A stretch of DNA of 64,000 bases from Teredinibacter waterburyi (GTDB taxonomy: Bacteria; Pseudomonadota; Gammaproteobacteria; Pseudomonadales; Cellvibrionaceae): positions 124,001 through 188,000 of the forward strand of contig NZ_MRUH01000019.1 in NCBI RefSeq assembly GCF_001922985.1. The letters run 5' to 3'. Below, in pieces: positions 42,809 through 51,698 of this stretch. A program made the position numbers and the translations under genes. The notes under the pieces are model-generated. The model was given only the letters and a program-made list of their open reading frames with translations. It was not told where the DNA came from and did no database searches. Numbering within the stretch: position 1 is the first letter of the stretch; every line of letters starts with the position of its first letter.

Positions 42809-43180
42809 CTAACCTATGATGAGGGATGCCAAATATCCCAAGCCCGTATCCAACCCCCAAAGTACCGCACCGGTAACGATTACCACGGCAACAACAATGA
42901 GAGTGGTCTGGGTTGTTTCTTGACGATTGGGCCACACAACTTTGCGCACCTCAACCTGAGCTGCTTTCATCAGCTCCCAAAACGAATGACCCTTCTCGGT
43001 GTTGACGGCAACAAATACAGCCGCAACTCCAATCACTACCATCACCAAAACACGAATGATCAATTCAAACTGATCCGCATAGTAGGAGTTTGCGACTGCA
43101 CCACCCAAAACTAGAGCCGCTACGACCAACCACTTCAGGCCGTCAAGGCGAAATTCTATTTCTTCAGTTTTTGTACTCAT
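42809..43180 (-). CDS. secE: Protein translocase subunit SecE
   Basis: A 123-residue membrane protein with three transmembrane helices, the three-helix SecE form of gammaproteobacteria. The conserved cytoplasmic segment FWELMKAAQVEVRKVVWPNRQETTQTT is before the last helix. I chose the ATG at 43180 (MSTKTEEIEFRLDGLKW); an in-frame TTG four codons upstream is less likely. It is followed by nusG after 12 bases. Confidence 0.95.
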   Translation of the reverse strand: MSTKTEEIEFRLDGLKWLVVAALVLGGAVANSYYADQFELIIRVLVMVVIGVAAVFVAVNTEKGHSFWELMKAAQVEVRKVVWPNRQETTQTTLIVVAVVIVTGAVLWGLDTGLGYLASLIIG

Positions 43181-43236
43181 TGCGCCACTCAATAATCACT
43201 ATCTATACCCGCTTCGTACGCGAGTTGTTTTTTATA

Positions 43237-43312
43237 TGGCAGGCCAGGAGGGACTCGAACCCCCAACTTTCGGTTTTGGAGACCGACGCTCTACCAATTG
43301 AACTACTGGCCT
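43237..43312 (-). tRNA. tRNA-Trp (anticodon CCA)
   Basis: Seventy-six bases with a seven-base-pair acceptor stem AGGCCAG/CTGGCCT, anticodon loop CTCCAAA, normal T arm and encoded 3' CCA. It lies upstream of secE, as in Pseudomonas, where tufB would lie between it and tRNA-Thr. Confidence 0.98.
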
Positions 43313-43332
43313 GTTGAACGCTTTAGATACAC

Positions 43333-43363
43333 AAAAAGGCCGGCAACAAAAGCCAACCTTTTT
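43333..43363 (-). terminator. Terminator at the end of the tRNA cluster
   Basis: A twelve-base-pair stem with two G-U pairs (43333-43344 with 43352-43363) and a TTTTT run, in the 93 bases between tRNA-Thr(GGT) and tRNA-Trp. It would end the four-tRNA transcript. This short gap is where tufB is found in E. coli and Pseudomonas; no trace of it is seen. Confidence 0.7.
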
Positions 43364-43405
43364 ATATTGACGCTTTCGCGCCCATACTCCAGAGAGTTAC
43401 CAAAC

Positions 43406-43481
43406 TGGAGCTCATAACCGGAGTTGAACCGGTGACCTCACCCTTACCAAGGGTGTGCTCTACCAACTGAGCTATATGAGC
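43406..43481 (-). tRNA. tRNA-Thr (anticodon GGT)
   Basis: Seventy-six bases, GCTCATAT acceptor start, anticodon loop TTGGTAA, D and T arms as in E. coli thrT, encoded CCA. Confidence 0.98.
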
Positions 43482-43592
43482 ATCAAACTTCCGAGCCACT
43501 GCTGCGGCACATAGCCTCACCTAGCTCACTTGATCCGTCAAACATTCGCTAAAACACAGCAAACATTCACACACAAACACTAGCTTAAAACT

Positions 43593-43666
<74 letters not shown>

Positions 43667-43747
43667 TTTTAAACTATACTTAACTCGTACAAAGCACCTC
43701 AAGGCGCCCAGCTCGCCAAACAACAGCAAGACTAACTTACAACAAAA

Positions 43748-43831
43748 TGGTGCAGGGGGGTGGATTCGAACCACCGAAGCTTGCGCGTCAGATTTACAGT
43801 CTGATCCCTTTGGCCACTCGGGAACCCCTGC
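43748..43831 (-). tRNA. tRNA-Tyr (anticodon GTA)
   Basis: Eighty-four bases with the long variable arm of class II tRNAs, acceptor GCAGGGG, anticodon loop CTGTAAA and encoded CCA. Confidence 0.98.
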
Positions 43832-43861
43832 GAAAAACTTGGGCATTTAAGGCCTGAAAAA

Positions 43862-43937
43862 TGGAGCTGGTGAAAGGAGTTGAACCCTCGACCGGCTGAT
43901 TACAAGTCAGCTGCTCTACCAACTGAGCTACACCAGC
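43862..43937 (-). tRNA. tRNA-Thr (anticodon TGT)
   Basis: Seventy-six bases, acceptor GCTGGTG/CACCAGC, anticodon TGT in CTTGTAA, encoded CCA. The T stem has three G-U pairs. It is the first tRNA of the cluster. Confidence 0.97.
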
Positions 43938-44065
43938 TCTACATTACTTCTCTGCCTCCATGGCAATCCAGAAAGCTTTCGCTTAATGGCGGCTCAATTT
44001 CCAATCAAGCCTTACACCTCATCTCGAAAACGCGTTTTAGGTCGCTCCCTTAATGTGGAGGCGGG

Positions 44066-44094
44066 ATTCTAGTGAATGTTGTCCTACGAAGCAA
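44066..44094 (-). promoter_or_regulatory. Likely promoter of the tRNA cluster
   Basis: On the minus strand a good -10, TAGAAT (44066-44071), 17 bases after a weak -35, TTGCTT (44089-44094), and a GC-rich discriminator CCCGCC typical of stringently controlled stable RNA. The -35 overlaps the end of the SPOR gene. Confidence 0.5.
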
Positions 44095-44896
44095 CATCTA
44101 AACAGAAATTTTGTCGTCTCTCGAGTAAATCTAACCCTTCAAGTACTCTTTCCCACGCTAAATTGGTCATTTTTCCACCTTCTCCGGGATTTAACATGAC
44201 CCAAATCTCCCAGTAGGTACGCTCAATTACTTTTAGCCGAGGGGACAGACCAATAGCCTTCATATCTGCCACATGCTGTTTCGCGAGTTTCTCCTGACTA
44301 AACATTCCGAGCGAAATGCCGTTCTCAAACTCACCTGACGGAATGATATAGCTATCAACCTTTTTTGCCTGCAATTCGGAAAGGCGTCGCAAAGCTGAGC
44401 GGTAGGAATCCTCTGGCACCAAATAAACCTGATAGCGTGAACCCGCGGGTAACTCCAGCTCATGGACGGCACTATCGATCTCATATGTAGCCGCTAGCCG
44501 CTCTACAAACCCCTCTGCGGCATCCCGCCCAGCAAAAGCACCCACCATTTCACATAAGGGCTTACCGTCTCGCATGGGGATAGTAGCGCCTTGCGGGGTA
44601 TCAGATTCTGGTGCGGCAACCTCTGATTCGCCCAAACCCGAATCCTCCAGGCTCGTGACTGAGGGGCGCACACCTCTTATCGGATTGCGGTCAGGAAGAT
44701 CATCCCCAACAGCCTCCCCTAACAAAACCAGCGCAGCGGCCCCCTTAAACGGCAAGCTTGATATTGCTCCTGAATTGGTCGAACTAGAATTCTCTGGCTG
44801 CAGACCAACATCGCCAACACTAGAGCTTCGAACCACAAAACCCCAAGCGAGCGCCACAATATTTAGTATTAGCAGTGAAAAAAAGATCCAGCGCAT
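44084..44896 (-). CDS. SPOR-domain protein, membrane-anchored
   Basis: A 270-residue protein with one N-terminal transmembrane helix (MRWIFFSLLILNIVALAWGFVV), a low-complexity spacer and a SPOR domain (about 105-185 and following, with the tandem repeat-like MVGAFAGRDAAEGFVERLA). SPOR domains bind denuded glycan strands of septal peptidoglycan. It follows coaX on the same strand, as in Pseudomonas, and precedes the tRNA genes. Confidence 0.75.
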   Translation of the reverse strand: MRWIFFSLLILNIVALAWGFVVRSSSVGDVGLQPENSSSTNSGAISSLPFKGAAALVLLGEAVGDDLPDRNPIRGVRPSVTSLEDSGLGESEVAAPESDTPQGATIPMRDGKPLCEMVGAFAGRDAAEGFVERLAATYEIDSAVHELELPAGSRYQVYLVPEDSYRSALRRLSELQAKKVDSYIIPSGEFENGISLGMFSQEKLAKQHVADMKAIGLSPRLKVIERTYWEIWVMLNPGEGGKMTNLAWERVLEGLDLLERRQNFCLDVAS

Positions 44897-44969
44897 AGCT
44901 TTCTACGATCCCTATCATTATTATTGCCGCTGACTATAAAAAGGCAGCTTAATTAAAACCACGTAACAC

Positions 44970-45740
44970 CTACACAAACACGCTGGGCGCGCTTAATCCC
45001 CAAAGGTTCAACCCCTGTAAAACGAGATCATCGACCACGCTTATATCATGAGTTTCGGGCAACGAAAATAAAACCGCATCGCCTCCGGTAGCAAACCAAG
45101 CGGCCTGCTTAAACTCGCTTTCGAGCAAATCAACATTAGCGCTCAGCTGGGCACAAAAACCCTGCAACATTGTAGCAACCCCCTGCTCAACGCAGCCTAG
45201 GGTATCCTGCCCCGGCCGCCACGTCTGCGGCAGAGTTAACGGCTTAACCTTAACAAGTGCCGTATTACTATATAATGCCCGCTGCATCATCTTTACCCCT
45301 GGCGCTATCAAGCCGCCCAGATGACGCCCAGCGCTAGACACGTAGTCCACCGTAATCGCACTACCCGCATCGATCACAACAATAGCTCTTTGCTTGGCTC
45401 GATATCTCGCTGCGAGCATGGCCAGCCAGCGATCCACCCCCAACTGCTGAACATCATCATACGCCGGCTGCAGACCTAACAAGTCGGACTGCACACGCGC
45501 AAACCGAACAATACAACCCCACGCCTTAGTCACAGCTTTAGTTAGGCTACCTTGAAATTCCAAACTGGCCACCGACGCCACCCAAACCTCTACCGGCGCA
45601 GTTGTACCAGACATCACAGCCACGAGATTGTCACCATCCTGTCTCGGAGAGCTCCGCCCAAAAACACCGGCAACACAACCCTCGCCAAACCCTAAACTCC
45701 ATTTAATACGGGTATTCCCGACATCCACCAATAGAATCAT
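44970..45740 (-). CDS. coaX: Type III pantothenate kinase
   Basis: A 256-residue enzyme of coenzyme A synthesis that phosphorylates pantothenate. It has the DVGNTRIKW phosphate-binding motif (about 6-14), GVDRWLAMLAAR, DAGSAITVD and GGLIAPG. Its ATG overlaps the birA stop by four bases (ATGA), a common birA-coaX coupling. Confidence 0.95.
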   Translation of the reverse strand: MILLVDVGNTRIKWSLGFGEGCVAGVFGRSSPRQDGDNLVAVMSGTTAPVEVWVASVASLEFQGSLTKAVTKAWGCIVRFARVQSDLLGLQPAYDDVQQLGVDRWLAMLAARYRAKQRAIVVIDAGSAITVDYVSSAGRHLGGLIAPGVKMMQRALYSNTALVKVKPLTLPQTWRPGQDTLGCVEQGVATMLQGFCAQLSANVDLLESEFKQAAWFATGGDAVLFSLPETHDISVVDDLVLQGLNLWGLSAPSVFV

Positions 45741-46807
45741 GAGCGCCCCTCGAAGGCGGTTGTCGCTGTGCGCAAACTGAGTTCGCCGCCAACGAACTGG
45801 CGGCGCTGCCCGTCCACATCAAGCTCTAACGCACCACTATCATCCACCCCCAAAAGCACGCCGCAAATACTTTCACGAGCAGAGCTGACACTTACCAACT
45901 GGCCGCGATAACAGTTTAACGACTGCCAGCTATCACGCCACGGCGCAAAGCCAGTCCGCTCATAATCCATAAGCATTGGCACCAGCTGCTCGAGCATGGC
46001 GGCAATTACAAGGTTCCGATCTAGCGTCGGCGTAACGAGATCGACATTAGATGACGCTAGCTCTGCTGCGGATTCCGATGCCGACACCAATGCAGCGAGA
46101 TCGGTCCAAGGCTGATCAATCGATTGCCCTGCTGCGTCGGGCATCCGTACATTTAAACCAATACCAATCACCACATAACATTCGCCGCTGGCATCGCCCG
46201 CAATCTCAAGCAGTACCCCTCCGAGTTTTTGGTTTTGCCAGAGCAGGTCATTCGGCCATTTTAGGCCCACAGCGGGGAACCCCAAAACACTAAGCGCGCG
46301 ACTCACGGCAACGCCTACAGCAAGGCTCAAGCCCTCAAGGGCGGCCACGCCAGTCGCAAAGCGCCAAGCCATAGAGAAATAAATATTGGCCCCAAACGGG
46401 CTCTGCCACGGCCGGCCACGGCGACCGCTACCAGCGCTTTGCTGCTCCGCAATACAAACCTGCCCGCGAGCGTCCTCACCGCGATGAATTGCATCCATCA
46501 AATACTTATTCGTAGACGGAATTTGCTGCACACCGCGGACACTTACCGAACGATACACCTCGGTACTTAGGCTCGCACAAATACGATCAACATCGAGCAG
46601 GATGAGAGGCCGAGATAACGCATAACCGCGTCCGCGACAACGTTCGATATCGATTCCCAAGCCCTGCAGCTGCTGCAACTGCTTCCACACGGCAGCTCGA
46701 CTTATACCCACGCACTCACCAAGCGCTTCCCCCGAGTGAAATGCACCGTCTGCCAAGGTACCCAACAATGCACTGAGCGTATCACTCAGTTTAACCTCAC
46801 TCGACAT
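45737..46807 (-). CDS. birA: Biotin operon repressor and biotin-protein ligase
   Basis: A 356-residue bifunctional BirA. An N-terminal winged helix-turn-helix (about 8-65, SGEALGECVGISRAAVWKQLQQL) is followed by the ligase domain with GSGRRGRPW, KWPNDL and GGVLLEI. I chose the ATG at 46807 (MSSEVKLSDTL); the frame is open further into alr without similarity. It overlaps alr by 11 bases. Confidence 0.95.
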   Translation of the reverse strand: MSSEVKLSDTLSALLGTLADGAFHSGEALGECVGISRAAVWKQLQQLQGLGIDIERCRGRGYALSRPLILLDVDRICASLSTEVYRSVSVRGVQQIPSTNKYLMDAIHRGEDARGQVCIAEQQSAGSGRRGRPWQSPFGANIYFSMAWRFATGVAALEGLSLAVGVAVSRALSVLGFPAVGLKWPNDLLWQNQKLGGVLLEIAGDASGECYVVIGIGLNVRMPDAAGQSIDQPWTDLAALVSASESAAELASSNVDLVTPTLDRNLVIAAMLEQLVPMLMDYERTGFAPWRDSWQSLNCYRGQLVSVSSARESICGVLLGVDDSGALELDVDGQRRQFVGGELSLRTATTAFEGRS

Positions 46808-47966
46808 AAACCCGCCTATAACGCGCGCCGAGAGACGTAAGCACTTCGTAATCGATCGTCTCCGCCGCCCGAGCAAAATCGGCGAGCGTCACATTCGCCC
46901 CCAACATTTCAACTGCGCAACCTGGCGCGACCACGCCCGCAGGCAAATCGGTAATATCAATCACCGTGGAATCCATAGAAATCCGCCCCACAACCGGCGC
47001 GAACCAGCCTCCAGTATCGGCACTATTTGGATCGGTCACCCAGGCTTTAGCTCGGCCTGTTAGCCTGCGAAATAAACCATCCGCATACCCCCCAGCCAAC
47101 ACGGCTAACTTGCGTGGAGAGCTAGCCACAAAGCTCGCGCCGTAGCCAACCGATTCACCCGCATTTAAATTGCGCAATTGCAGTACGGGAAGATGGAGTT
47201 TGACCACCGCCTGCAGCTGTTGCGGAAAACTTGGTCGAGGATTCCCGCCATACAAGCCGATACCCGGGCGCGTGCGCTGAAAATGATAAGCCTCGCCCAG
47301 CAATACGCCGGCTGAATTTGACAGACAACCCTGCAAGTCTGGGAGCTGCTTACGAGCACTCGCAAGCATCGAACTAAAACGCGAAAGCTGCTGCTGATTT
47401 AACGGGTGTTCAGGCTCATCAGCGCAAGCCAAATGACTCATCAAGGCTATAACACCCAAGTCGGAACGTAAATTTTTCGATTGAAGAAGACTTTCAAGCT
47501 CTTCGCCCTCCAAACCAAACCGCCCCATGCCTGAATTTACTTTTAAATGCGCACGCGCACCGGCGCTCGCAGCATCAGACCAACGCTCCGCCATTTCCAG
47601 AGAGATCAAAACAGGTAAGATTTGACGCTCGACAAACTCACGCTCATCGCCACGCGCACAGCCCGACAGCACACTAATTTCAACTCCTGCAGCATCGACT
47701 TGAGCGTCGGCAAGAATAGACTTTAAGGCAATCGCTTCTTCTAGGTTAGCAACGTAAAAATGTTTGCAGCCAGCATTCAACAAACAGGGTGCCACTTGAG
47801 CCAAACCCAAACCGTAAGCATTGGCTTTCACAACAGCACCAGCAATGGCTAGTGGCTGGCTACAGCTATTCAGAAACCGCCAATTGGCGGCAATCGCGTT
47901 GAGATCGACTACCAAGTGCGGAGCCGATAAATTAGAGGTGTTACTCGATAGGCTGTTCGAAAGCAT
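46797..47966 (-). CDS. alr: Alanine racemase
   Basis: A 389-residue PLP enzyme that makes D-alanine for peptidoglycan. The PLP lysine is in AVVKANAYGLG (about residue 48); the second catalytic base Tyr is in SVGYGASF. The N-terminal 14 residues before SAPHLVVDL are an extension. It overlaps birA at its end. This placement beside birA is not the usual one (alr is often by dnaB). Confidence 0.93.
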   Translation of the reverse strand: MLSNSLSSNTSNLSAPHLVVDLNAIAANWRFLNSCSQPLAIAGAVVKANAYGLGLAQVAPCLLNAGCKHFYVANLEEAIALKSILADAQVDAAGVEISVLSGCARGDEREFVERQILPVLISLEMAERWSDAASAGARAHLKVNSGMGRFGLEGEELESLLQSKNLRSDLGVIALMSHLACADEPEHPLNQQQLSRFSSMLASARKQLPDLQGCLSNSAGVLLGEAYHFQRTRPGIGLYGGNPRPSFPQQLQAVVKLHLPVLQLRNLNAGESVGYGASFVASSPRKLAVLAGGYADGLFRRLTGRAKAWVTDPNSADTGGWFAPVVGRISMDSTVIDITDLPAGVVAPGCAVEMLGANVTLADFARAAETIDYEVLTSLGARYRRVYVE

Positions 47967-48052
47967 GAATAGGCGTGCGCCCCAGATAGAAAACCACGTT
48001 AATAAACAGCAGCGTTTATAACACTAGGACAGCAGTCATACCAGCAAACTAA

Positions 48053-48074
48053 GCTCCCGCACTTGGACGGGAGC
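48053..48074 (-). terminator. Hairpin downstream of aspS
   Basis: Seven-base-pair stem GCTCCCG/CGGGAGC with an eight-base loop, 14 bases after the aspS stop. The T run is weak (TTAGTTTG), so termination may be partial. Confidence 0.55.
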
Positions 48075-48087
48075 CATTACCAATAGC

Positions 48088-49863
48088 TTAAGCAGGCGCC
48101 TGCGTTTTAGTACGCAAACGTATGTGCAGCTCCTGCAATTGCTTAGTATCAACTGCGCCGGGAGCGTCAGTCATTACACAGGCGGCGGACTGCGTTTTCG
48201 GAAAGGCAATCACATCACGAATACTATCGGAACCGGTCATCAACATAATCAGTCGATCCAAACCGAACGCCAAACCGCCGTGAGGAGGAGCACCGAACTT
48301 CAGCGCGTCCAACAAAAAGCCAAACTTCTCGCGCTGCTCTTCTTCGCTAATCCCCAATATTTCAAACACTGACTGCTGCATATCTTGATTGTGGATACGC
48401 ACAGAACCACCACCCAACTCCGTACCGTTAAGTACCATATCGTAGGCGCGCGACAGGGCCGTCGCAGGGTTGGCTCGCAACTCTTCTGGCGAACAGCTGG
48501 GCGCGGTAAAGGGGTGGTGCAATGCAGTTAATGCGCCGCCATCTAACTCTTCGAACATTGGGAAGTCGACAACCCAAAGCGGCGCCCACTCACAGGTGTA
48601 AAGATCAAGATCTTCACCCAGCTTGCAACGCAGTGCACCAAGCGCTTCGGTAACGACTTTATGGGTATCAGCACCAAAGAAAATCAGGTCGCCATTTTCC
48701 GCCCCAACCCGATCTAAAATTGCCCGGCACACCTCTGCTGGTAAAAACTTAACGATTGGAGACTGCAAACCATTTTCCAGATCATCCTTATCGTTAACTT
48801 TGATATAGGCCAGCCCCTTAGCCCCATAGATAGACACAAACTTGGTGTAGGCGTCGATTTTTTTACGTGGAATCTCTCCACCTTTGGGGACGCGCATGGC
48901 CGTAACGCGGCTTTTCGGATCGTTTGCTGGCGCGGAGAACACTTTAAACTCCACATCTTTCATTAGATCTTTTATTTCGATCATTTCCAACGGAATACGC
49001 ATATCAGGCTTGTCTGAACCGTACTTTTCAATCGCCTCAGAGAAGGGCATACGCGGGAACTCGCCCAAATCTACACCCTTAAGCTCCGAGAACAATTTAC
49101 GGATCATCTTTTCGGTCACCGACATTATCTGCTCTTCATCCATAAACGATGTTTCGATATCGATTTGGGTGAATTCGGGCTGACGGTCTGCACGTAAATC
49201 TTCGTCGCGAAAACATTTAGCAATTTGATAGTAGCGGTCAAAGCCCGAAACCATTAACAACTGCTTAAATAACTGAGGCGATTGCGGCAACGCAAAAAAC
49301 TTACCGTCATGGGTTCGCGAAGGCACAAGATAGTCGCGCGCACCTTCCGGCGTGGCGCGAGTTAAAATAGGGGTTTCAATATCAAGAAAACCGTTGTCAT
49401 CCAAGTAGTTGCGAATCGCGTTAGTAACCTTCGAACGAAATCTCAAATTGGTTTGCATGGCTTGGCGACGCAAATCGAGATAACGGTACTTTAAACGCAC
49501 GTCTTCGCCGACACTAATGTGTTCGTCAAGCTGAAACGGAGGGGTTTCAGCTGTATTGAGAATCTGCAAGTTGGTGCCGTAAACTTCAATTTCGCCGGTC
49601 GCCATATTCTTATTTACGGTCGACTCGCTGCGTGCCCGCACCTTTCCGGTCACCTGCAACACGTATTCTGAGCGAACCTTGTCGGCCATCTTAAAATTGG
49701 CTTCGACATCTGGGTCAAACACCACTTGCACAATGCCATCGCGGTCACGCAGATCGATAAAAATTACCCCGCCGTGATCACGACGACGATCCACCCAGCC
49801 ACAAAGGGTTACTTCTTGGTCAATATTGGAAGCGTTTAATACGCCACAGTAGACACTGCGCAT
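48088..49863 (-). CDS. aspS: Aspartate-tRNA ligase
   Basis: A 591-residue class II synthetase with an N-terminal OB anticodon-binding domain ([19 protein letters not shown]), the catalytic core with motif 2 ([14 protein letters not shown]) and motif 3 ([10 protein letters not shown]), and the bacterial GAD insertion. It is 69 bases downstream of the small zinc-ribbon gene and likely cotranscribed. Confidence 0.98.
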   Translation of the reverse strand: MRSVYCGVLNASNIDQEVTLCGWVDRRRDHGGVIFIDLRDRDGIVQVVFDPDVEANFKMADKVRSEYVLQVTGKVRARSESTVNKNMATGEIEVYGTNLQILNTAETPPFQLDEHISVGEDVRLKYRYLDLRRQAMQTNLRFRSKVTNAIRNYLDDNGFLDIETPILTRATPEGARDYLVPSRTHDGKFFALPQSPQLFKQLLMVSGFDRYYQIAKCFRDEDLRADRQPEFTQIDIETSFMDEEQIMSVTEKMIRKLFSELKGVDLGEFPRMPFSEAIEKYGSDKPDMRIPLEMIEIKDLMKDVEFKVFSAPANDPKSRVTAMRVPKGGEIPRKKIDAYTKFVSIYGAKGLAYIKVNDKDDLENGLQSPIVKFLPAEVCRAILDRVGAENGDLIFFGADTHKVVTEALGALRCKLGEDLDLYTCEWAPLWVVDFPMFEELDGGALTALHHPFTAPSCSPEELRANPATALSRAYDMVLNGTELGGGSVRIHNQDMQQSVFEILGISEEEQREKFGFLLDALKFGAPPHGGLAFGLDRLIMLMTGSDSIRDVIAFPKTQSAACVMTDAPGAVDTKQLQELHIRLRTKTQAPA

Positions 49864-49932
49864 GGTTTATTCCCGTAATATATGATTATTGTAACGTGCC
49901 GCCAGCGACGCTAACGAGTTGTCATTAGGTTA

Positions 49933-50196
49933 CTAGCTAGCGCCGCCTGAGGAGCCCGAGTCGCTACCGGATGAACTACCGGCACCGCTGTCACCAGCTA
50001 AGTTTTTCTTTTTGCCCGACTTAAAGTCAGTTTCATACCAGCCGCCACCCTTCAGACGAAAAGCAGCTGCTGATACCTGTTTTTTCAATGATGGAGCATC
50101 GCAAGATGGGCAATCCGTTAAGGGGCCATCGCTCATTTTCTGTAAGGCTTCCAGCTGATGCCCACAAGAGTCACACAAATATTCGTATATCGGCAT
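49933..50196 (-). CDS. FmdB-type zinc-ribbon protein
   Basis: An 87-residue protein starting MPIYEYLCDSCGHQLEALQKM, with two CxxC pairs (CDSC and CPSC), a GGWYETDFK block, and a Gly/Ser-rich tail. This family is conserved directly upstream of aspS in many gammaproteobacteria; its function is unknown. Confidence 0.9.
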   Translation of the reverse strand: MPIYEYLCDSCGHQLEALQKMSDGPLTDCPSCDAPSLKKQVSAAAFRLKGGGWYETDFKSGKKKNLAGDSGAGSSSGSDSGSSGGAS

Positions 50197-50632
50197 CTAT
50201 CATTACCTATTTTTGCAGTACAAACCAAATCCGCGCTCGCGCATACCAGTCAAGTTTCCACTTATGGAACACTAACCACCGCCAAAAAAGCGGGGCATTA
50301 TAACGCAGCCCACCCCATTGATGAAGGTGAAGCCGACGCAAATGCGGTTATCTTCTAGACAATCCACGCCGCAAGGCTAAATAGGTCCGCCAACACCAAG
50401 AATCAAGCCCAACAAGGAAAAAGTTTTCTCAACTCCTTTTTATGGCTCGAAATTAGCCAAAACAGCAAAAAAGTACTTGTTTTCAGCATTTTCAGGTTGC
50501 TGCTTAGGTATTAATACACTATATATACCGGCCAAGGGCGCAAGGCGGTTGCAATCAACTTACTACTCAATTGCGCCGTCCGAGCCAGATGATCACGATA
50601 CTCCACTCAAAAACAAAAAATGAGGTCTACCT
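50197..50632. other. Intergenic region between the zinc-ribbon gene and the HU gene
   Basis: No gene is recognised in these 436 bases; short frames here have no recognisable domain. Minus-strand TATAAT at 50297-50302 is a likely -10 for the zinc-ribbon gene and aspS, with only a weak -35 (TTCATC). The other promoter, for the HU gene, is listed separately. The HU leader would be about 100 bases. Confidence 0.5.
50497..50525 (+). promoter_or_regulatory. Likely promoter of the HU-tail gene
   Basis: TTGCTG (50497-50502) lies 17 bases upstream of TATATA (50520-50525). Neither hexamer is perfect, but spacing is ideal. Transcription would start near 50533. Confidence 0.5.
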
Positions 50633-51076
50633 ATGGCAGCTAAAAAAGCTCCAGCTAAAAAAGCCCCAGCAAAGAAGGCTCCAGCAAAAAAAGTCGCAGC
50701 GAAGAAAGCACCGGCCAAAAAGGCTGCTGTAGTAAAAACACCGGTTGCAGCTAAAAAAATCACGGCTGTAAAAGAACGCTACTCAAAAACCCAGATATTG
50801 AACCAGATCGTTGAGTCTACTGAAGTCCCTAAAAAACAGGTTTCGGCAGTCTTGGATGAACTCACTAACATTATCGAAGCTCACATCAAAAAGCGCGCCT
50901 GTGGCGAATTTGTTATGCCTGGCCTGTTTAAGATTTTGACCGTTAAAAAACCAGCTCGCAAAGCTCGCAAGGGCGTCAACCCCTTCACCGGCGAAGAGCA
51001 GATGTTCGCCGCAAAACCCGCTAGCATTCAGGTTAAGCTGCGCCCACTGAAGAAACTAAAAGAAATGGCCGAGTAA
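50633..51076 (+). CDS. HU-family DNA-binding protein with a histone H1-like tail
   Basis: A 147-residue protein. Residues 1-45 are almost only Lys, Ala and Pro in repeats of the form KKAPA, like the C-tail of histone H1; residues about 50-147 form an HU/IHF-type fold (KTQILNQIVESTEVPKKQVSAVLDELTNIIEAHI, then GLFKILTVKKPARKARKGVNPFTGEEQ). The fold is the usual HU length. The gene is monocistronic with its own promoter and ends in a perfect palindromic terminator. A nucleoid-compacting role is inferred. Confidence 0.9.
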   Translation: MAAKKAPAKKAPAKKAPAKKVAAKKAPAKKAAVVKTPVAAKKITAVKERYSKTQILNQIVESTEVPKKQVSAVLDELTNIIEAHIKKRACGEFVMPGLFKILTVKKPARKARKGVNPFTGEEQMFAAKPASIQVKLRPLKKLKEMAE

Positions 51077-51093
51077 GTTAGCTGTTTTTTAGG

Positions 51094-51147
51094 CGATTGC
51101 AGCATTAAAAAAGGGAGCCTAGGCTCCCTTTTTTAATGCTGCAATCG
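51094..51147. terminator. 54-base perfect palindrome, bidirectional terminator
   Basis: Two perfect 27-base arms with no spacer centre at 51120/51121, containing an A6 and T6 flank around GGGAGCCT/AGGCTCCC. In either RNA it folds to a GGGAGC hairpin preceded by A and followed by T6. It ends the HU gene and the convergent HIT gene. A perfect palindrome of this length is longer than an ordinary terminator. Confidence 0.9.
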
Positions 51148-51157
51148 TTCGCCACCT

Positions 51158-51622
51158 TTATGGAGTAAAATTATTATCCGCGCGGTCATCACCGCCATCA
51201 ACAACGGCACTAAACCCCTCTCCTTCAAGCGAGCTGCGCAGGCGCTCAATACGTTTCTGTAGGGCGGCGGCGCTATAGTCTGTTGGCGGCAGTGCGCCCC
51301 AGATAGGCTTAGGCCAGGTCGGGTCGTCTTTAAAACGCGCCACGTGATGTAGGTGTAATTGGGACACAATATTGCCAATTGCGGCGATATTCATCTTATT
51401 GGGAGCAAACAGCGACGTCATCACTTCCGACAAATGGCTAGATTCTCGCATCAACTGCTGCTGGTCTAGCTCACCTAGATGGTGAATTTCACGTAATCCG
51501 CGACGCTTCGGTACCAAAATACACCACGGATAGTTCGCGTCTTTGTGGAGCAGCACCATGCAAAGCTCAAACTGACCAATAATGTGAGTATCGGCGCTTA
51601 ACACCGGATCGAGCTCAAACAT
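51158..51622 (-). CDS. HIT-domain hydrolase
   Basis: A 154-residue protein with the histidine triad-like motif QLHLHHVAR (H-x-H-H; about residues 89-97). These proteins hydrolyse nucleotide phosphoramidates or diadenosine polyphosphates; the exact substrate is unknown. It diverges from proS, with 76 bases between. Confidence 0.85.
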   Translation of the reverse strand: MFELDPVLSADTHIIGQFELCMVLLHKDANYPWCILVPKRRGLREIHHLGELDQQQLMRESSHLSEVMTSLFAPNKMNIAAIGNIVSQLHLHHVARFKDDPTWPKPIWGALPPTDYSAAALQKRIERLRSSLEGEGFSAVVDGGDDRADNNFTP

Positions 51623-51698
51623 AACTATTCCTCATAATTGTCGTTCGTATAGAATACCGCCTTTAAAGTATAACCCTTCAAAAATATTAAGGAACATC

